A stretch of DNA of 64,000 nucleotides from Sthenelais limicola (GCA_942159475.1 OW804095.1:58432773-58496772); one strand, 5' to 3'; shown: positions 12,966-24,472, counted from the first letter of the stretch. Numbers and translations are program-made. Notes: generated by a model not told the origin, from the sequence alone.

Positions 12966-13469
12966 TGGATTGAACATTTTCTGGCGACTTCACCCATGTA
13001 TATGGCCAGATTTTATGATTATACCAAGAGACACATTTGAAAAATTTCGAGGGAGCTAGAGGAACCTTTAATAGCCCAACCTGCTCTCTCTGAACATATG
13101 CCTTGCCTGCCACCCCATGGTCAGATTGTACGATCTCCCATGATAAAACACCAACACCAAGCATGCAGCAAAACCACAATGACCACAGGCATCCCAGCTG
13201 ACAGATTTACTACCTCACATCATAATCTTTTCATTTGAAAATGGAAGGAGATGGTTTAGATTTTGACTTATATATTGCCATTCGGGATTCTATTACAATG
13301 AATATTTTGTTATTCTCAATAGATCCTATTTACAAAAATAGATGATAGGAATTGGTTTTATTTTCCAGAAGATTCTTCCCTTTAAATAACGTGTTCCCAC
13401 ATCTTGCAACCATCTTTGTGGAAAATATAATCGGTTCATTAAAACAAGGAATAGTTAAATGGGTACAAA

Positions 13470-13790
13470 AATAGAGGGATAGAGATGGGGATAGGGAGAA
13501 AGAGAGGGAGAGATGGAAAGAGAACGGAAAAAGAGAAAGGGAGAGGGAGGCATGAGAAAGATGGAGCGGGAGCAGGAATAGAGAGTGGGGAGAGAGATTG
13601 AAGGATATGGATAGAGAGAGGGAGAGGGAGAGAGAAAGAATGGGGGAGACAGGGAGAGGGAGCGATGATCTAGACAGAATGGGAGAGATAGAAGGAGAGG
13701 CTGGGAGAGAGCGGGTCAAAGAAAGGGAGACAAAGTGTGAGAGAGCAGGGGTGGAGGGAGAGAGAGAGAGGGGAAAGAGAGGTTTCTGCT
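13470..13790. repeat. polypurine (GA-rich) tract
   Basis: About 320 bases of nearly pure A/G on the plus strand with GGGAGA and GAGAGAGA motifs. It is the purine-strand counterpart of the 9830-10140 tract. Confidence 0.85.
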
Positions 13791-14457
13791 GAAACCCAAA
13801 AATGTATATTGATCAATAGTTTGTATGGAAAAGATTATTATACTGGTTCGAATTTTATGATAAATCTTGTTTATGTATTGTATAATATCTTATGTTATGT
13901 CTATACGGATCTCTGACTGAGTAGGCCTACACAATATGAAAGTATTAAAAACAACGAATATGACTGAGTACATTAATCCTATATGGACGATTTGCAAACC
14001 CAGTTGAAATACCATCTTTTAAAACAAAATATAATCCTCACCACATCCCTCGTCCTACAATGACCACAGGTGGCCACACCTCAACCACCATATTTACAGC
14101 CCCATATGTCTTGACCACAATATATAATGAGAATGGAACGAGATCTGGAGATGAGAATCACTTCCTTCCAATCACATCTACCTGAGGGTTTCTCTAACTT
14201 TAGAGCAACAAGATTGAATAAAGCACCTTGCTTGTTTATGAAATAAGATTAGAATACATACCCAAACCAACAAAACATTATAAATCTTTCACTGTATTTC
14301 CCTAGCCAATCCCCTAATCTGAATTCAGTAGTAGAGGAATATCACAATAATATATATGTCTAAAATAACCTATTATGAGATTCCTCTACCTCATTCGATC
14401 TAAAATGACTTATTATGCTGCCACTCCATGTCTTTTCTTTGTTAACAAAAATCATCT

Positions 14458-14625
14458 GGCGGGGTAAAGGCATGGCGGGGTAAAGGCAGGACGGGGTTCT
14501 GACTGGCGGGGTTCTGGCAGGAGGGGTATTGGCATGGGGGGATATTGGCTAGGGGGGTTTTGGCTGGGGGGGTTCTGACGGCGGGGTTTTGGCTGGGGGG
14601 TTTTTCACTGGCGGGATTCTGTCCG
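14458..14625. repeat. G-rich minisatellite, inverted relative of 8229-8400
   Basis: Units of GGCGGGGTTCTGGC / GGGGGGTTTTGGCT type repeat about ten times. On the minus strand this reads like the 8229-8400 array, including the leading GGACAGAATCCCGCCAGT block at the right-hand end. Confidence 0.75.
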
Positions 14626-14984
14626 TACACCGCTGGGAACATACCCAATCATGCGATAGGTCTCAAGTCGTCCTTCAATAAAAAAAGATTGAAAGCAAAA
14701 TTTCCTGACAGCAGCTCTTCAAGATGTAGTGCATTTTTAGTGATTATTTTTGATTGACCATCTTTCCACGACTGGACATAAACATATCGCTCAGCCTTAT
14801 TAATTTTTGTTTTCTCTACGCGGATGGAAGTAGTCTATGGAAATAGGAATTCCTATAGAAAAGACATAAATCTGGTTTAATGTTACTTCACGCTTGTAGT
14901 TCATATTTTTGTCTCACGATTGAGTTTTTGACTCCCGATTTAAGTATATTTTGACAAATCCTGGCCGATTAGAGATTCGGGCCG

Positions 14985-15350
14985 ATTCTGATTTTTCATA
15001 TTTCAAATCGGGGCTGGTCATTTGAAATCGGGGCAGGGTTTTTTGGTAATTGTGTATGTGTGGGTCTAGCCCAGATGCATCAGGGGATCCCCCGATGAAT
15101 CGGGAGGGCACTGGCACGGATCGGGAGTGCCCCGATGACCCATATAAAGGTCGACCCACACTAGAGAAGTAAGTTAAATCGGCCGATTAAAGTGCTCCCG
15201 ATGCATCGTCGGTTACTTTTAGGAATAAACCCGGCAATTTTTTTACCCCACACTAGTGCCGATTGCAGAAAAAATGTTCCCTCACCAGTATAATCGGGAG
15301 TGGACCCAAACATATTCCCGAATAGTGTCCTCACCACTATAATCAGCAGT
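14985..15350. repeat. ATCGGG/CCCGAT motif cluster 1
   Basis: Many copies of ATCGGG, CCCGAT and GATTCGGG on both strands, with an inverted pair of GTGTGGGTCTAG (about 15056) and GACCCACACTAG (about 15152). The same vocabulary fills 17062-17480 and 20880-21320. Dense short motifs in both orientations are typical of the subterminal regions of DNA transposons, but no transposase or clear boundary is visible. Confidence 0.5.
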
Positions 15351-15375
15351 TGACTAATATAATCGCAGCAGAACT

Positions 15376-15556
15376 GGGGGGGGGGCAAGGGGGGGGCAAG
15401 GGGGGGCAAGGGGGGGGGCAAGGGGGGGGGCAAGGGGGGGGCAAGGGGGGGGCAAGGGGGGGGGCAAGGGGGGGGGCAAGGGGGGGGCAAGGGGGGGGGC
15501 AAGGGGGGGGGCAAGGGGGGGGCAAGGGGGGGGCAAGGGGGGGGGGCAAGGGGGGC
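15376..15556. repeat. G-rich minisatellite (GGGGGGGCAAG units)
   Basis: About 17 tandem units of 9-11 bp, each a run of 6-9 G followed by CAAG. The array ends in an inverted turn (GGGGGGCACTTGCCCCCC, 15552-15567). Every unit has a G run long enough for quadruplex folding. Poly-Gly and poly-Pro frames on both strands are artefacts. Confidence 0.9.
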
Positions 15557-15711
15557 ACTTGCCCCCCTAATACTTATATTGCAATTCTTAGTCTAATGTA
15601 ACATCTGTATAACGTCTGTGAATCAAGCATTGGAGAGGGATGTGTGGGTATGAATGTGACCAATTAGGACTTGAGTTGAATACCGATTTCATTTATTAAT
15701 GAAATTTGGGA

Positions 15712-15790
15712 CAGTGTGATATCATGGTGTGTATGATACACATAAATAAATGTACTATTCCCTAAAGAATAATATCTACTCTATATTAAA
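15712..15790. repeat. 79-bp direct repeat, left copy
   Basis: Starts CAGTGTGATATCATGG and ends CTCTATATTAAA. By eye it is identical over 79 bases to 16510-16588, in the same orientation, 798 bp away. Identity between the copies suggests a recent duplication or terminal direct repeats of a small element. Confidence 0.85.
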
Positions 15791-16509
15791 AACTGTTCCT
15801 CCTGTTTCACTTTTGTCTGTCTATTTGTGGAATGTCATTAAACATTAGTGAAACTGATCTCCCACTATGTTGCCATATGTTTAATATTTTGCAAGACAAA
15901 ACTGGTATTAAAGAGTCACTGATCTTATTACACACTTGGCATTAGATGTTTTTACTAATATTTCACATAATTTGGAATTAAATGCTTCACTGACCCATCA
16001 CACAATTTCTACAATTTTACTGAGCATTAAGACTTCTTATAGTGGAACTGATGTTTTTCAAATCCCACTACATTCCCATATGTGCTTGAATGTTATACAG
16101 CACCCATGTATATATCTTAATGCACTCAATATGTTTCGAAAAATCTCCTTGAGGTTCATTGCCTGGCCATATTGAATCATTCTAAAATGCAATTGATGTG
16201 AAAACAGTCTCTACATATTCCAAAAAATGTGTAGTGAAACCATTTTAAAATGCTTCACTTTCATGCCAAATATATAAACACTTACTTGTGTGTTCCTGTA
16301 AATTCAAGTCAGCCTCAAATACCTATATGCAATAAGTTGTAGATGGATCCTTCTCCTATAGAGTCCCATGTCCTGACTCTATAAGATACCTTGCTATCCA
16401 CATGTGGCAGGAAACTTCTGTTGTTATTAGGATCCTGCCCTCAGCTCCTTGTTACAAATATAATTTTGAATATATTTCTGCACCAATTGATCTTATATCG
16501 GGTTCCCAC
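15791..16509. repeat. degenerate tandem repeat between 79-bp direct repeats
   Basis: Recurring phrases such as GAAACTGATCTCCCACTA, TTCACTGACCCATCACAC and GGAACTGATG...CCCACTAC come at roughly 60-70 bp spacing, suggesting an old degenerate satellite-like array. No coding capacity. Together with the flanking direct repeats it spans 877 bp. Confidence 0.4.
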
Positions 16510-16588
16510 CAGTGTGATATCATGGTGTGTATGATACACATAAATAAATGTACTATTCCCTAAAGAATAATATCTACTCTATATTAAA
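16510..16588. repeat. 79-bp direct repeat, right copy
   Basis: Matches 15712-15790 base for base by eye. No short target-site duplication outside the pair could be seen, so a terminal-repeat retroelement is possible but unproven. Confidence 0.85.
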
Positions 16589-17061
16589 TGAAAATCTTGG
16601 TAGCTGAGAATATAAGATGTGAACTGCAAGGCTGCTATTTGGCAAGTGTTTAATGTAACTGAATAGAAGGTGTACATTGCAAAGTGTGTGTCCAGCCTGT
16701 TACCAGCTGTCCATTCTATGTCCGGTATGTGGATATAACAGGTGTTGTAACATACCTTTCACAATGGTCTTGTTCATATAACGGTGTACATTGGGTCATA
16801 ACAACAGTTGGGAATTAATATTTCGGCTAAGATATCATCATCGGGATGACTTAAGGTAATTGGGAGATAATTGTTATGCAATTTAAATAAACTTTGCCGG
16901 AATGTAGCTGTGTCCTTTAAGAAGGGTCAAACTGCCAACTTATAACGGATAAAAGGGTCACTGCCAGGGCCATAAACCCTTTGATCTTGCCCCATCAGCT
17001 GGAGGAGGAGGAGAGATATATTATATCAGAGGCCCGCTACAACAGAGCACAGATAAAACCC

Positions 17062-17480
17062 CCCACACACCTGAGCAATTTTGCGTCGATTTAACTGTCC
17101 CGATCGTGTCCCGATCCATTTTAGGATTTAACTTTCCCTTTTAGGATTTAACTTTCCGTCCCGATCAATCGGGAGTTCAATCGGGAGTCATTTTAGCAAT
17201 CGGGAGTATCCCCGATGGCAAAATTACTCAGATCGGCATTGATTTTCAGCAATCAGGAAGAGTTTAATTCCTAGGTCTGCCTGATTAAAGATTTGTCCCG
17301 ATTTTGGCCGTGAATTCTATAATCGCTTCATGGTTTGGGTCTGTGGCCGATGCGCCGGGAGCTGTCCCGATGGATCGGGGGAGCTTCCCGAGCCATCGGG
17401 AGGGCTCTCCCGATTATCCAAAAAATGGATAATCGGGAGCACACTCCCGATGCGTCGGGGCACGCGCCGATCGTAGTACT
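17062..17480. repeat. ATCGGG/CCCGAT motif cluster 2
   Basis: It begins CCCCACACACCTGAGC followed by CGATTTAACT and TCCCGATC blocks. The right-hand edge of cluster 3 (21062-21123), read on the minus strand, gives CCACACACCTGAGC followed by the same CGATTTAACT and TCCCGATC blocks, so the two edges are inverted copies. Inside are further inverted pairs, e.g. CTCCCGATTATCC and GGATAATCGGGAG around an AAAAAA centre (about 17410-17440). Confidence 0.55.
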
Positions 17481-17675
17481 TTCAATGAGTTATAGAGAGT
17501 GACACTGCAAAACTTGACCCCTTCCCGCAATCTAATTACCGAAACGCATTATCAGAACGTAACTATTAGTGACAAATTAAGGGTTGTAGAATGTTGTGAT
17601 GGCTGGGAAAGTGATATTAATGTAGTACAGTGATAGTAGCAGCCCAACCAACGGGGACTAAAAGCCATTAGCTCA

Positions 17676-19710
17676 CTTCAGGCTCAAATACTTTACAAAT
17701 CCCTTCAAATGAAGGGGAAAATTAAACTAATTTAACCAAGACATACAATTCCAGGTCCAAACTCCACATATCCCTTCATTCTGAGGTAAACTAAAAACTT
17801 AAACTAATCAACCTTAAATCTCTACAGGCCCAAACCCGATATATCCCTTCATTCCAAGGTAAATTATTTCATCTTGCAAATCCATGTCCAGGCTTTGCTA
17901 CATCATTGCATCATCCACCACGCTATGCCCTGGGATTACCTGATCTACTTGAAACCTTTATACTCACATAATCAACCATATTACTTCAGGCTCAAATACT
18001 TTACAAACCCCTTCAAATGAAGGGGAGAATTAAACTAAACTAACCAAGACATACAATTCCAGGTCCAAACTCCACATATCCCTTCATTCTGAGGGAAACT
18101 CAAAACTTAATCAACCTTAAATCTCTACAGGCCCAAACCCCATATGAGTAATTCTCCCAAACGGGCAGCATTTGATTTCAGAAGGCCATTTTTTAAGAAA
18201 AAATAAAGTTCGTTCAATCTCTACAATTTTTTGTGTACATATAGCGGGGAATATCAGCATAATGCAGGTGAAATTTGGGAAGGCTTGGACCAAAATTTCG
18301 ATCCTAAACCTATGATTCGGATACCTATATTTTCCCTATTATTTTGCCTTATTTCAGCCTCAATAAGCCCGATTAATCAAATTATTTCGTGTAAAAATGA
18401 GATATATTACTCACTAATTCGTCTAGCAAAATTAAATAAAAATTCAAAGGTAGAGAATGGATGTTTGTTGGTAAACAAGGACCTGGTTCTAATCAGAAGT
18501 TTGACTTGATTTTGTAAAAATATTCATGTTATTACTATAAAATCATTGTGTTGGAAGAGAAGGATCTCTCTTTTTTGTAATGATTATGGCGTAACGGCGA
18601 CGCTATGGCGTAACGGCGACATTGGTACACAAACTCTCCTGACTTTAACAATACCAATATTCAATCATATTTATATTTTTCATCGTTTTAAGGCAGGCTT
18701 AGATAATTATTAGGAAGGTCGAAATTACATAAAAAAAATTTTTTAGAAAAAATATTGGAGATATATCACATGTCGTAACCCTACATAAAATATTCCCTTA
18801 CCTGTTCAAGGAATTTTATGTAAGGGAATAAAAGGTTTCAGATACATCGTGGGCTAGCAACTTTTATTTTGATCAAAATATACATATATGTGCATATTTT
18901 CGTCAACAAATACTTATTGCTATTTAATATTAATGTTTTGTCTTGGGGTATTTAATTATTTTGAAGCTAATAGATGTCGTAACGCGACACACATATTCCA
19001 AAACAATATTTTCCAGTTCTAGATCAGTTTAAGTGTATGATTACATGAATATTGTGTTTTTTTCATAATAATGAACGTGTGTGCATGTGTAGAAACTATT
19101 TTTCTTCATCAGGAGTAATATATTTTCTAAATCAGGCTGTGTATTATGTTCAAATTACATAATCATGACTTATTTTCTAGCCTGAAAAAGCTCTTTTATC
19201 ACAATAGCGGCGAAGATTTTGGCATAAGGGCTTTGAAAGGGGGGTTCCCACGGCCTCATTTTGGCCAAGGAATTCAAATAAAATGATTAAAATCATGTGT
19301 GATAATCACAAATACAGGTTGTAGACACCCTAAGCTGGAAAACCAAATGATGCTCGATTGGGAGAATTACTCATATATCCCTTTATTCCAAGGGAAGTTA
19401 TTTCATCTTGCAAATCCATGTCCAGGCTTTGCTACGTCATTGCATCATCCACCATGCTATGCCCTGGGATTAACTGATCTACTTGAAACCTTTATACTCA
19501 CATAATCAACCATATTACTTCAGGCTCAAATACTTAACAAACCCCTTCAAATGAAGGGGGAAATTAAACTAATCTAACCAAGACATACAATTCCAGGTCC
19601 AAAATCCACATATCCCTTTAGTCGGAGGTAAACTAAAAACTTAAACTAATCAACCTTCAATCTCTACAGGCCCAAACCCCATATATCCCTACATTCCAAG
19701 GGAAATTAAA
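17676..19710 (+). repeat. 308-bp tandem repeat, about 2.6 copies, one interrupted
   Basis: Copies start with CTTCAGGCTCAAATACTT at 17676, 17984 and 19518. Each runs through CAAGACATACAATTCCAGG, CCACATATCCCTT, TTTCATCTTGCAAATCC and CTATGCCCTGGGATTA. The second copy is split after position 18144 by the element at 18145-19373; the third is truncated near 19710, just before the minisatellite. Copies are highly similar, with scattered single-base differences. No coding function is apparent. Confidence 0.85.
18145..19373. mobile_element. TA-flanked inverted-repeat element, copy 2 (complete)
   Basis: The ends are TGAGTAATTCTCCC and, reversed, TGAGTAATTCTCCCA, near-perfect terminal inverted repeats. 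It sits inside copy 2 of the 308-bp repeat. Comparing the same point in copy 1 of that repeat (about 17838, reading through GATATATCCC) shows the empty site and supports a TA duplication (ATAT is equally consistent). At 1229 bp it has no frame longer than about 90 codons, so it depends on a transposase encoded elsewhere. The relative at 10397 shares most of its interior. Confidence 0.8.
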
Positions 19711-19798
19711 ACTAAAATCAACCCACCATGGTGTATAGTGGATGTGTACAGGAAGACATTCCCCCGCCTTGGAGACTACTATGAGTAGAGGAAGTGTA

Positions 19799-20672
19799 TA
19801 GTATGAGCCATGGGGTATATTCTCCCGCCATGGTGCATAGTATGAGCCCAGGGGGACATTCCCCTGCCATGGTGCATAGTATGATCCCAGGGGGACATTT
19901 CCCCGCCATGGTGCATAGTATGAGCCCAGGGGGACATTCCCCCGCCATGGTGCATAGTATGATCCCAGGGGAGACATTCCCCCGCCATGGTGCATAGTAT
20001 GATCCCAGGGGGGACATTTCCCCGCCATGGTGCATATAGTATGAGCCCAGGGGGACATTTCCCCGCCATGGTGCATAGTATGAGCCCAGGGGGACATTTC
20101 CCCGCCATGGTGCATAGTATGAGCCCAGGGGGACATTCCCCGCCATGGTGCATAGTATGATCCCAGGGGAGACATTCCCCCGCCATGGTGCATATAGTAT
20201 GATCCCAGGGGGACATTTCCCCGCCATGGTGCATAGTATGATCCCAGGGGGGACATTTCCCCGCCATGGTGCATAGTATGAGCCCAGGGGGACATTCCCC
20301 CACCATGGTGCATAGTATGATCCCAGGGGAGACATTCCCCCGCCATGGTGCATAGTATGATCCCAGGGGGACATTTCCCCACCATGGTGCATAGTATGAT
20401 CCCAGGGGGGACATTTCCCCGCCATGGTGCATAGTATGAGCCCAGGGGGACATTCCCCCGCCATGGTGCATAGTATGATCCCAGGGGAGACATTCCCCCG
20501 CCATGGTGCATAGTATGATCCCAGGGGGACATTTCCCCGCCATGGTGCATAGTATGATCCCAGGGGGGACATTTCCCCGCCATGGTGCATAGTATGAGCC
20601 CAGGGGGACATTTCCCCGCCATGGTGCATAGTATGAGCCCAGGGGGACATTTCCCCGCCATGGTGCATAGTA
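19799..20672. repeat. minisatellite of 39-41-bp units with four-monomer higher-order structure
   Basis: About 22 tandem monomers of the form CCATGGTGCATAGTATGA followed by GCCC or TCCC and AGGGGGACATTCCCC. Variants recur in a fixed order of four: GAGCCC; GATCCC with AGGGGAGAC; GATCCC with AGGGGGAC; GATCCC with AGGGGGGAC. This gives a period of about 160 bp, visible at about 20120-20280, 20280-20440 and 20440-20600. All three minus-strand frames are open for 250-330 codons only because the unit lacks stops and varies in length; they are not genes. Confidence 0.9.
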
Positions 20673-20879
20673 TCAGATTATTCTATACGATTTTGTTCTA
20701 TCACATATTGTACTGCCCTGAGTCACGTTAATGATAATGTCTACTAGATTGAGCTGTTTATTTTTTAAATAAGCCCCATTAGATAGAAAATATACCAGTT
20801 ATAGAAGTTCTGACTGTCTTATCTTAAAGCGTCAAGTACGTCTTATCATTCATTTCCATTTTTTAGGTATATGTGAGGT

Positions 20880-21320
20880 GCGATTGTCTGATATTTCCAA
20901 TCATTGTTTAATCGGGACAACGTCGGGACACTAATCGGAGAGAAATTGGGTAGGTGTGGGTCAACGTCCCCGATTAATTTATTTTTACTAAATCGGAGTG
21001 ATTTGCTCCAGGTGTGGGTCTCCGAAAATGGACAGTTTTAAAACTTTATTCCTTAGAATTCTCGATCGGGAGCAGTTAAATCGGATCGGGACAAGTTAAA
21101 TCGGCGGCCGCTCAGGTGTGTGGCTTAAGGAAGGGATCATCGGGGCAACACTCCCGATTTGTGTTAGGATTTTAAAATAGAGTCCTATGATTTCATTTCA
21201 AATCCTGGTTTATGTTTTTTAAATAACATAATAAAGCAGGATGATTCATCAGAAGACCCAAATCTGGGGGCAATCGCGGGGCAAATCGGCTGTGTGTGGG
21301 CAGGGTTTTTAAGATATATT
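20880..21320. repeat. ATCGGG/CCCGAT motif cluster 3
   Basis: AATCGGGACA, CTAATCGGAG, GATCGGGAGCAG and similar motifs recur with GGTGTGGGTC at about 20955 and 21010. The GCTCAGGTGTGTGG edge at 21110-21123 is the inverted match of the start of cluster 2. Confidence 0.5.
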
Positions 21321-21599
21321 GGAGCTCTTCCTAATTCCTATTGGTGATTTCCATCACGTTGTGATGTTCAGTTCAATCCCACACTTTGCAGATGACAATA
21401 ACTTTTTTTTAGCTGATCAATGCTAATTCGCTGAATTGTTGTCCAAGAATGGGACCAAAAATATCGAATCTCTGTAAACATCAATTTCGGATTGGTAGAA
21501 ACATATCATGTACCGGTATGGGTTGGAAATAATACTAATTAAAACGCACCTGCAAACGCAATTTCAATCGCAGGAAAACCAAAATGTTTGGTGAGAATG

Positions 21600-22849
21600 A
21601 TCGAGTAGACTGCCATAACCAAGGTCAATTCAATATCTATTTGAGTCCTCCCCCCATCCACACACACACCACACACACACATTAAAATATATATACTTTC
21701 ATAGTTCATTCTGGGTTCTTATAATGGCAGGACAATGCAAATACTCGCAAAACACACTGCGAAAGTCGGCCGGAAGTCGCCCGTCCTTCTCTTGTTTGTC
21801 TGCTTTCCACTTCTTTGCATCCATAGAAGAAAGAAAGTCAAACAAAGAATCAATTGATACGCCATTAGATCCGATCCGGCAACAGTTTTCATTCTATAGT
21901 TGCCCTGCCACAGTGTACACTAGGAAGACTAATCCCATCGTTTCAAATGACTATTATTTTATGAAGGAATAGAAATGATTGAATGATGATACCAAGACCG
22001 ATCAATGATAGCATAACCTTCTGCTGCAGATGCCATAATTGATTCCTGGAATTGATTCAGGGAAAGCAACGGGCATTCATCGCAAACAAGGATTTATTCA
22101 TGATTCCATTAATTTTGAGGAAGCACTTCCTTCGAGAATGGGACCTCATACGCATCCATTATATAAAAACTAATCCACAATAACCTAATTACACATTAAC
22201 TCAGTATCTCAATCAGCACGAGTCTGTTAGCGCAGGTTTGACAGACGAATCACTATGGCTTGGCAGGAAAAGAATGGTCCTCTTTTATATGTCTAATATT
22301 TTATCGACACAAAAAGGATTACACATGCCATCTAGATCGGAAAATGAGCGTTTATCATCAAAGCATGTCTGTAACTCATTATATTATGATAGATAAGAAG
22401 TTGGATCTAGGGGTATATAAGACATTATCTTGTTGGATGCATATATGGAGCGTATGGGGGACCCTTATGAACTGATAATATTATTTAGAATCGAAGTGCG
22501 TAAGAGCAGATGTAACCTTAGGTAGGTTTTAGATTTATGATATCTCCTCCAACAATGGTTATTGAAAATGTTCTCACAATGACTTCAATGCAAAATGATC
22601 CAAAACATCGAGATTTTCATCACAGTGAATACACCATTCTTTTAATCACTACATAATAATAAAACACAATAAGAGAATCCTTTTCACATAATGCAAACCT
22701 GTGTGCCCTCCTCATCCACACATGAATAATCTTACCTTCATCAGCATATAACTGTCTGTAGATTATTCTATGCAAAATAACCTCATCACAATAGCAAATT
22801 CTGAAGCCTTACTAGAACATTACCGCATTACAGCAAGTATACACATCGG
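21600..22849. other. intergenic; CA microsatellite and a possible conserved element
   Basis: A (CA)n run sits near 21660-21682. From 22010 to 22165 the sequence is unusually complex for this window (CCATAATTGATTCCTGGAATTGATTCAGG, read in two parts, then TTTATTCATGATTCCATTAATTTTGAGG, read in two parts) with repeated ATTGATT/ATTAAT homeodomain-like sites, which would suit a regulatory element. No gene is supported. Confidence 0.3.
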
Positions 22850-24247
22850 TTAAAGCTGGGTTCCACTGGCCGGCTACTTTTCCCGCTTCTGCTCCCGCTT
22901 CTTTACTAAAATACTTACCTTACTAAAATAGTGGGAGCTGAAGCGGGGCACTAGCACCACTCTACGTTTCTCCTCATGTTATTTGATGTGTTCATTTACA
23001 TGTAAAAATAAAATGTTGTCTGCTCAAATTTCTTAATAGCGGTAGAAGTAGCGGTGGAAGTAACGTCCCAGTAGTGTAGCACCCGTTCCGGTTACTTTCA
23101 GTTTGTTTTTTTTAATAAATTTTATTGACAAAGTTTCACATAGTGATAGTTCTCATTCGTCGAAAATCTTCTGGTGATACAATCTTTTGTTTTAATCAAA
23201 GTTAGATCTTTCTTTTACACTTTACTACAGTTAATATCTTTATATTTTTAATCACAATTATACATCGATTTAATACACATAATTAATTAATCATCTACTC
23301 CAGCACATTCGCTTTTCTACATTTTTTTTGCCATAATTTTAAACACATACCCAATGGGTCAGTCCACAATGATAAAATCAAACATATTTTACGAACCCAA
23401 GTGGTTTATAGAAATATTCAATACTAGTATTCTTCGAATCATACGATAAGTTTCACAATTTACTGTATAGTCTCGTCACTTTCTACTCGGTTCTTATTTT
23501 ACCTTTTCATACTAATTCGGCTCTGACTTTTAGATCTTTTTTCAGATTTGGCCATGACATATTTTTGCATTCAACACTAAGTCCATTCCACATATGTGGT
23601 CCCATATAATTTGGACTTTTTCTTAACTTTTCCGTTTTCGGCTGAACTACTATCATATTGACCCCTTCAGCCTGTCTTGTGTGTCTGGGCATTTCTAACC
23701 TGTATTCTTCTAGATCTTTAAGGTTATACATTAAGCCAAATATAGCTATGAGTCCTCTTTTTTCTATTGTTTGGAACCCATGTCTCGCCATTATGTCCAA
23801 TATAGGTGTTACATTATTGAGTTCAATTTGCCTTAGCCCTCGATTGAATACACACTGTATTTTTCTAATGATGTTTGCATTTGCTAGCTTGTAGAACATA
23901 AGTCCATACTCAAAGAGAGGTAATATATGGGACTTCAAAATAGTTACAGCAGCTCTTTGATCGATATAATATCTGATCCTCCCTAGTTGTGTGATTTTTG
24001 CCTGTACAGAATTTTTTATTTTTGAGAAGTGATCATTGAAACTCAGGCAACTGTCAATATTGAAGCCCAAATATTTTACTGAGCTCACTTGCAAGAGTGC
24101 AATCCCATTTATGTATATAGAGCCCGGGTTTCTACCTCTGATCTTATTTAGCTTCCTTTTCGATCCTAAGATCTGCACCTGGCATTTCTTTGAATTTACA
24201 CGCAATTTGTTTGCCAGCATCCAGTTATTTACATTTGTGGCCACGAT

Positions 24248-24472
24248 CTGTGCTACTGCTATACAATTTTCTACTGTACCACCCGTAACACTTGCAGCTG
24301 TGTCATCAGCGTACATGGACAGCGACACTCTCGTTTCGGTGTTAATATCAGTCAAACAATTTTCTAGATCATTTATATAAATGATAAAAATCAGGGGTCC
24401 TAGCAGGCTTCCCTGCGGTACACCCACATCAACATCAACCTGCTCCGATATATGACCATTAAGAATAGTACA
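24248..24472. repeat. 225-bp direct repeat inside the LINE, original copy
   Basis: This segment encodes the RT region from about VDVGVPQGSLLGPL through YADD to NCIAVAQI. It is repeated at 24613-24837 in the same orientation and appears identical by eye. This copy is in its expected place in the RT. Confidence 0.9.

Larger units (their letters stand above)
11838..14457. other. intergenic, repeats only
   Basis: No gene is supported. The stretch holds two purine-rich tracts (12770-12965 and 13470-13790) and scattered old repeat fragments. Arg/Glu-rich or Leu/Pro/Ser-rich frames over the purine tracts are simple-sequence artefacts. Confidence 0.6.

Noticed and set aside
15161..15601. Poly-Pro and poly-Gly frames on both strands
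   Set aside because: Produced by the G-run minisatellite.
15712..16588. LTR retrotransposon
   Set aside because: The repeats are only 79 bp, no primer-binding site, polypurine tract, coding region or flanking duplication is seen.
19657..20668. Three overlapping minus-strand frames of 254-334 codons rich in His, Gly, Trp and Met
   Set aside because: They are translations of the 39-41-bp minisatellite in all three phases; unit length is not a multiple of three and no stop occurs in the unit. Not a protein.
19799..20672. CRISPR-like array
   Set aside because: Units abut directly without unique spacers, and the genome is eukaryotic.
21724..21972. Possible short secreted peptide with a hydrophobic stretch near 21790
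   Set aside because: An alternative frame from the ATG at 21734 has a short hydrophobic run (VLLLFVCFPLLC) but stops after about 40 codons with no cleavage pattern or partner exon; too weak to list.
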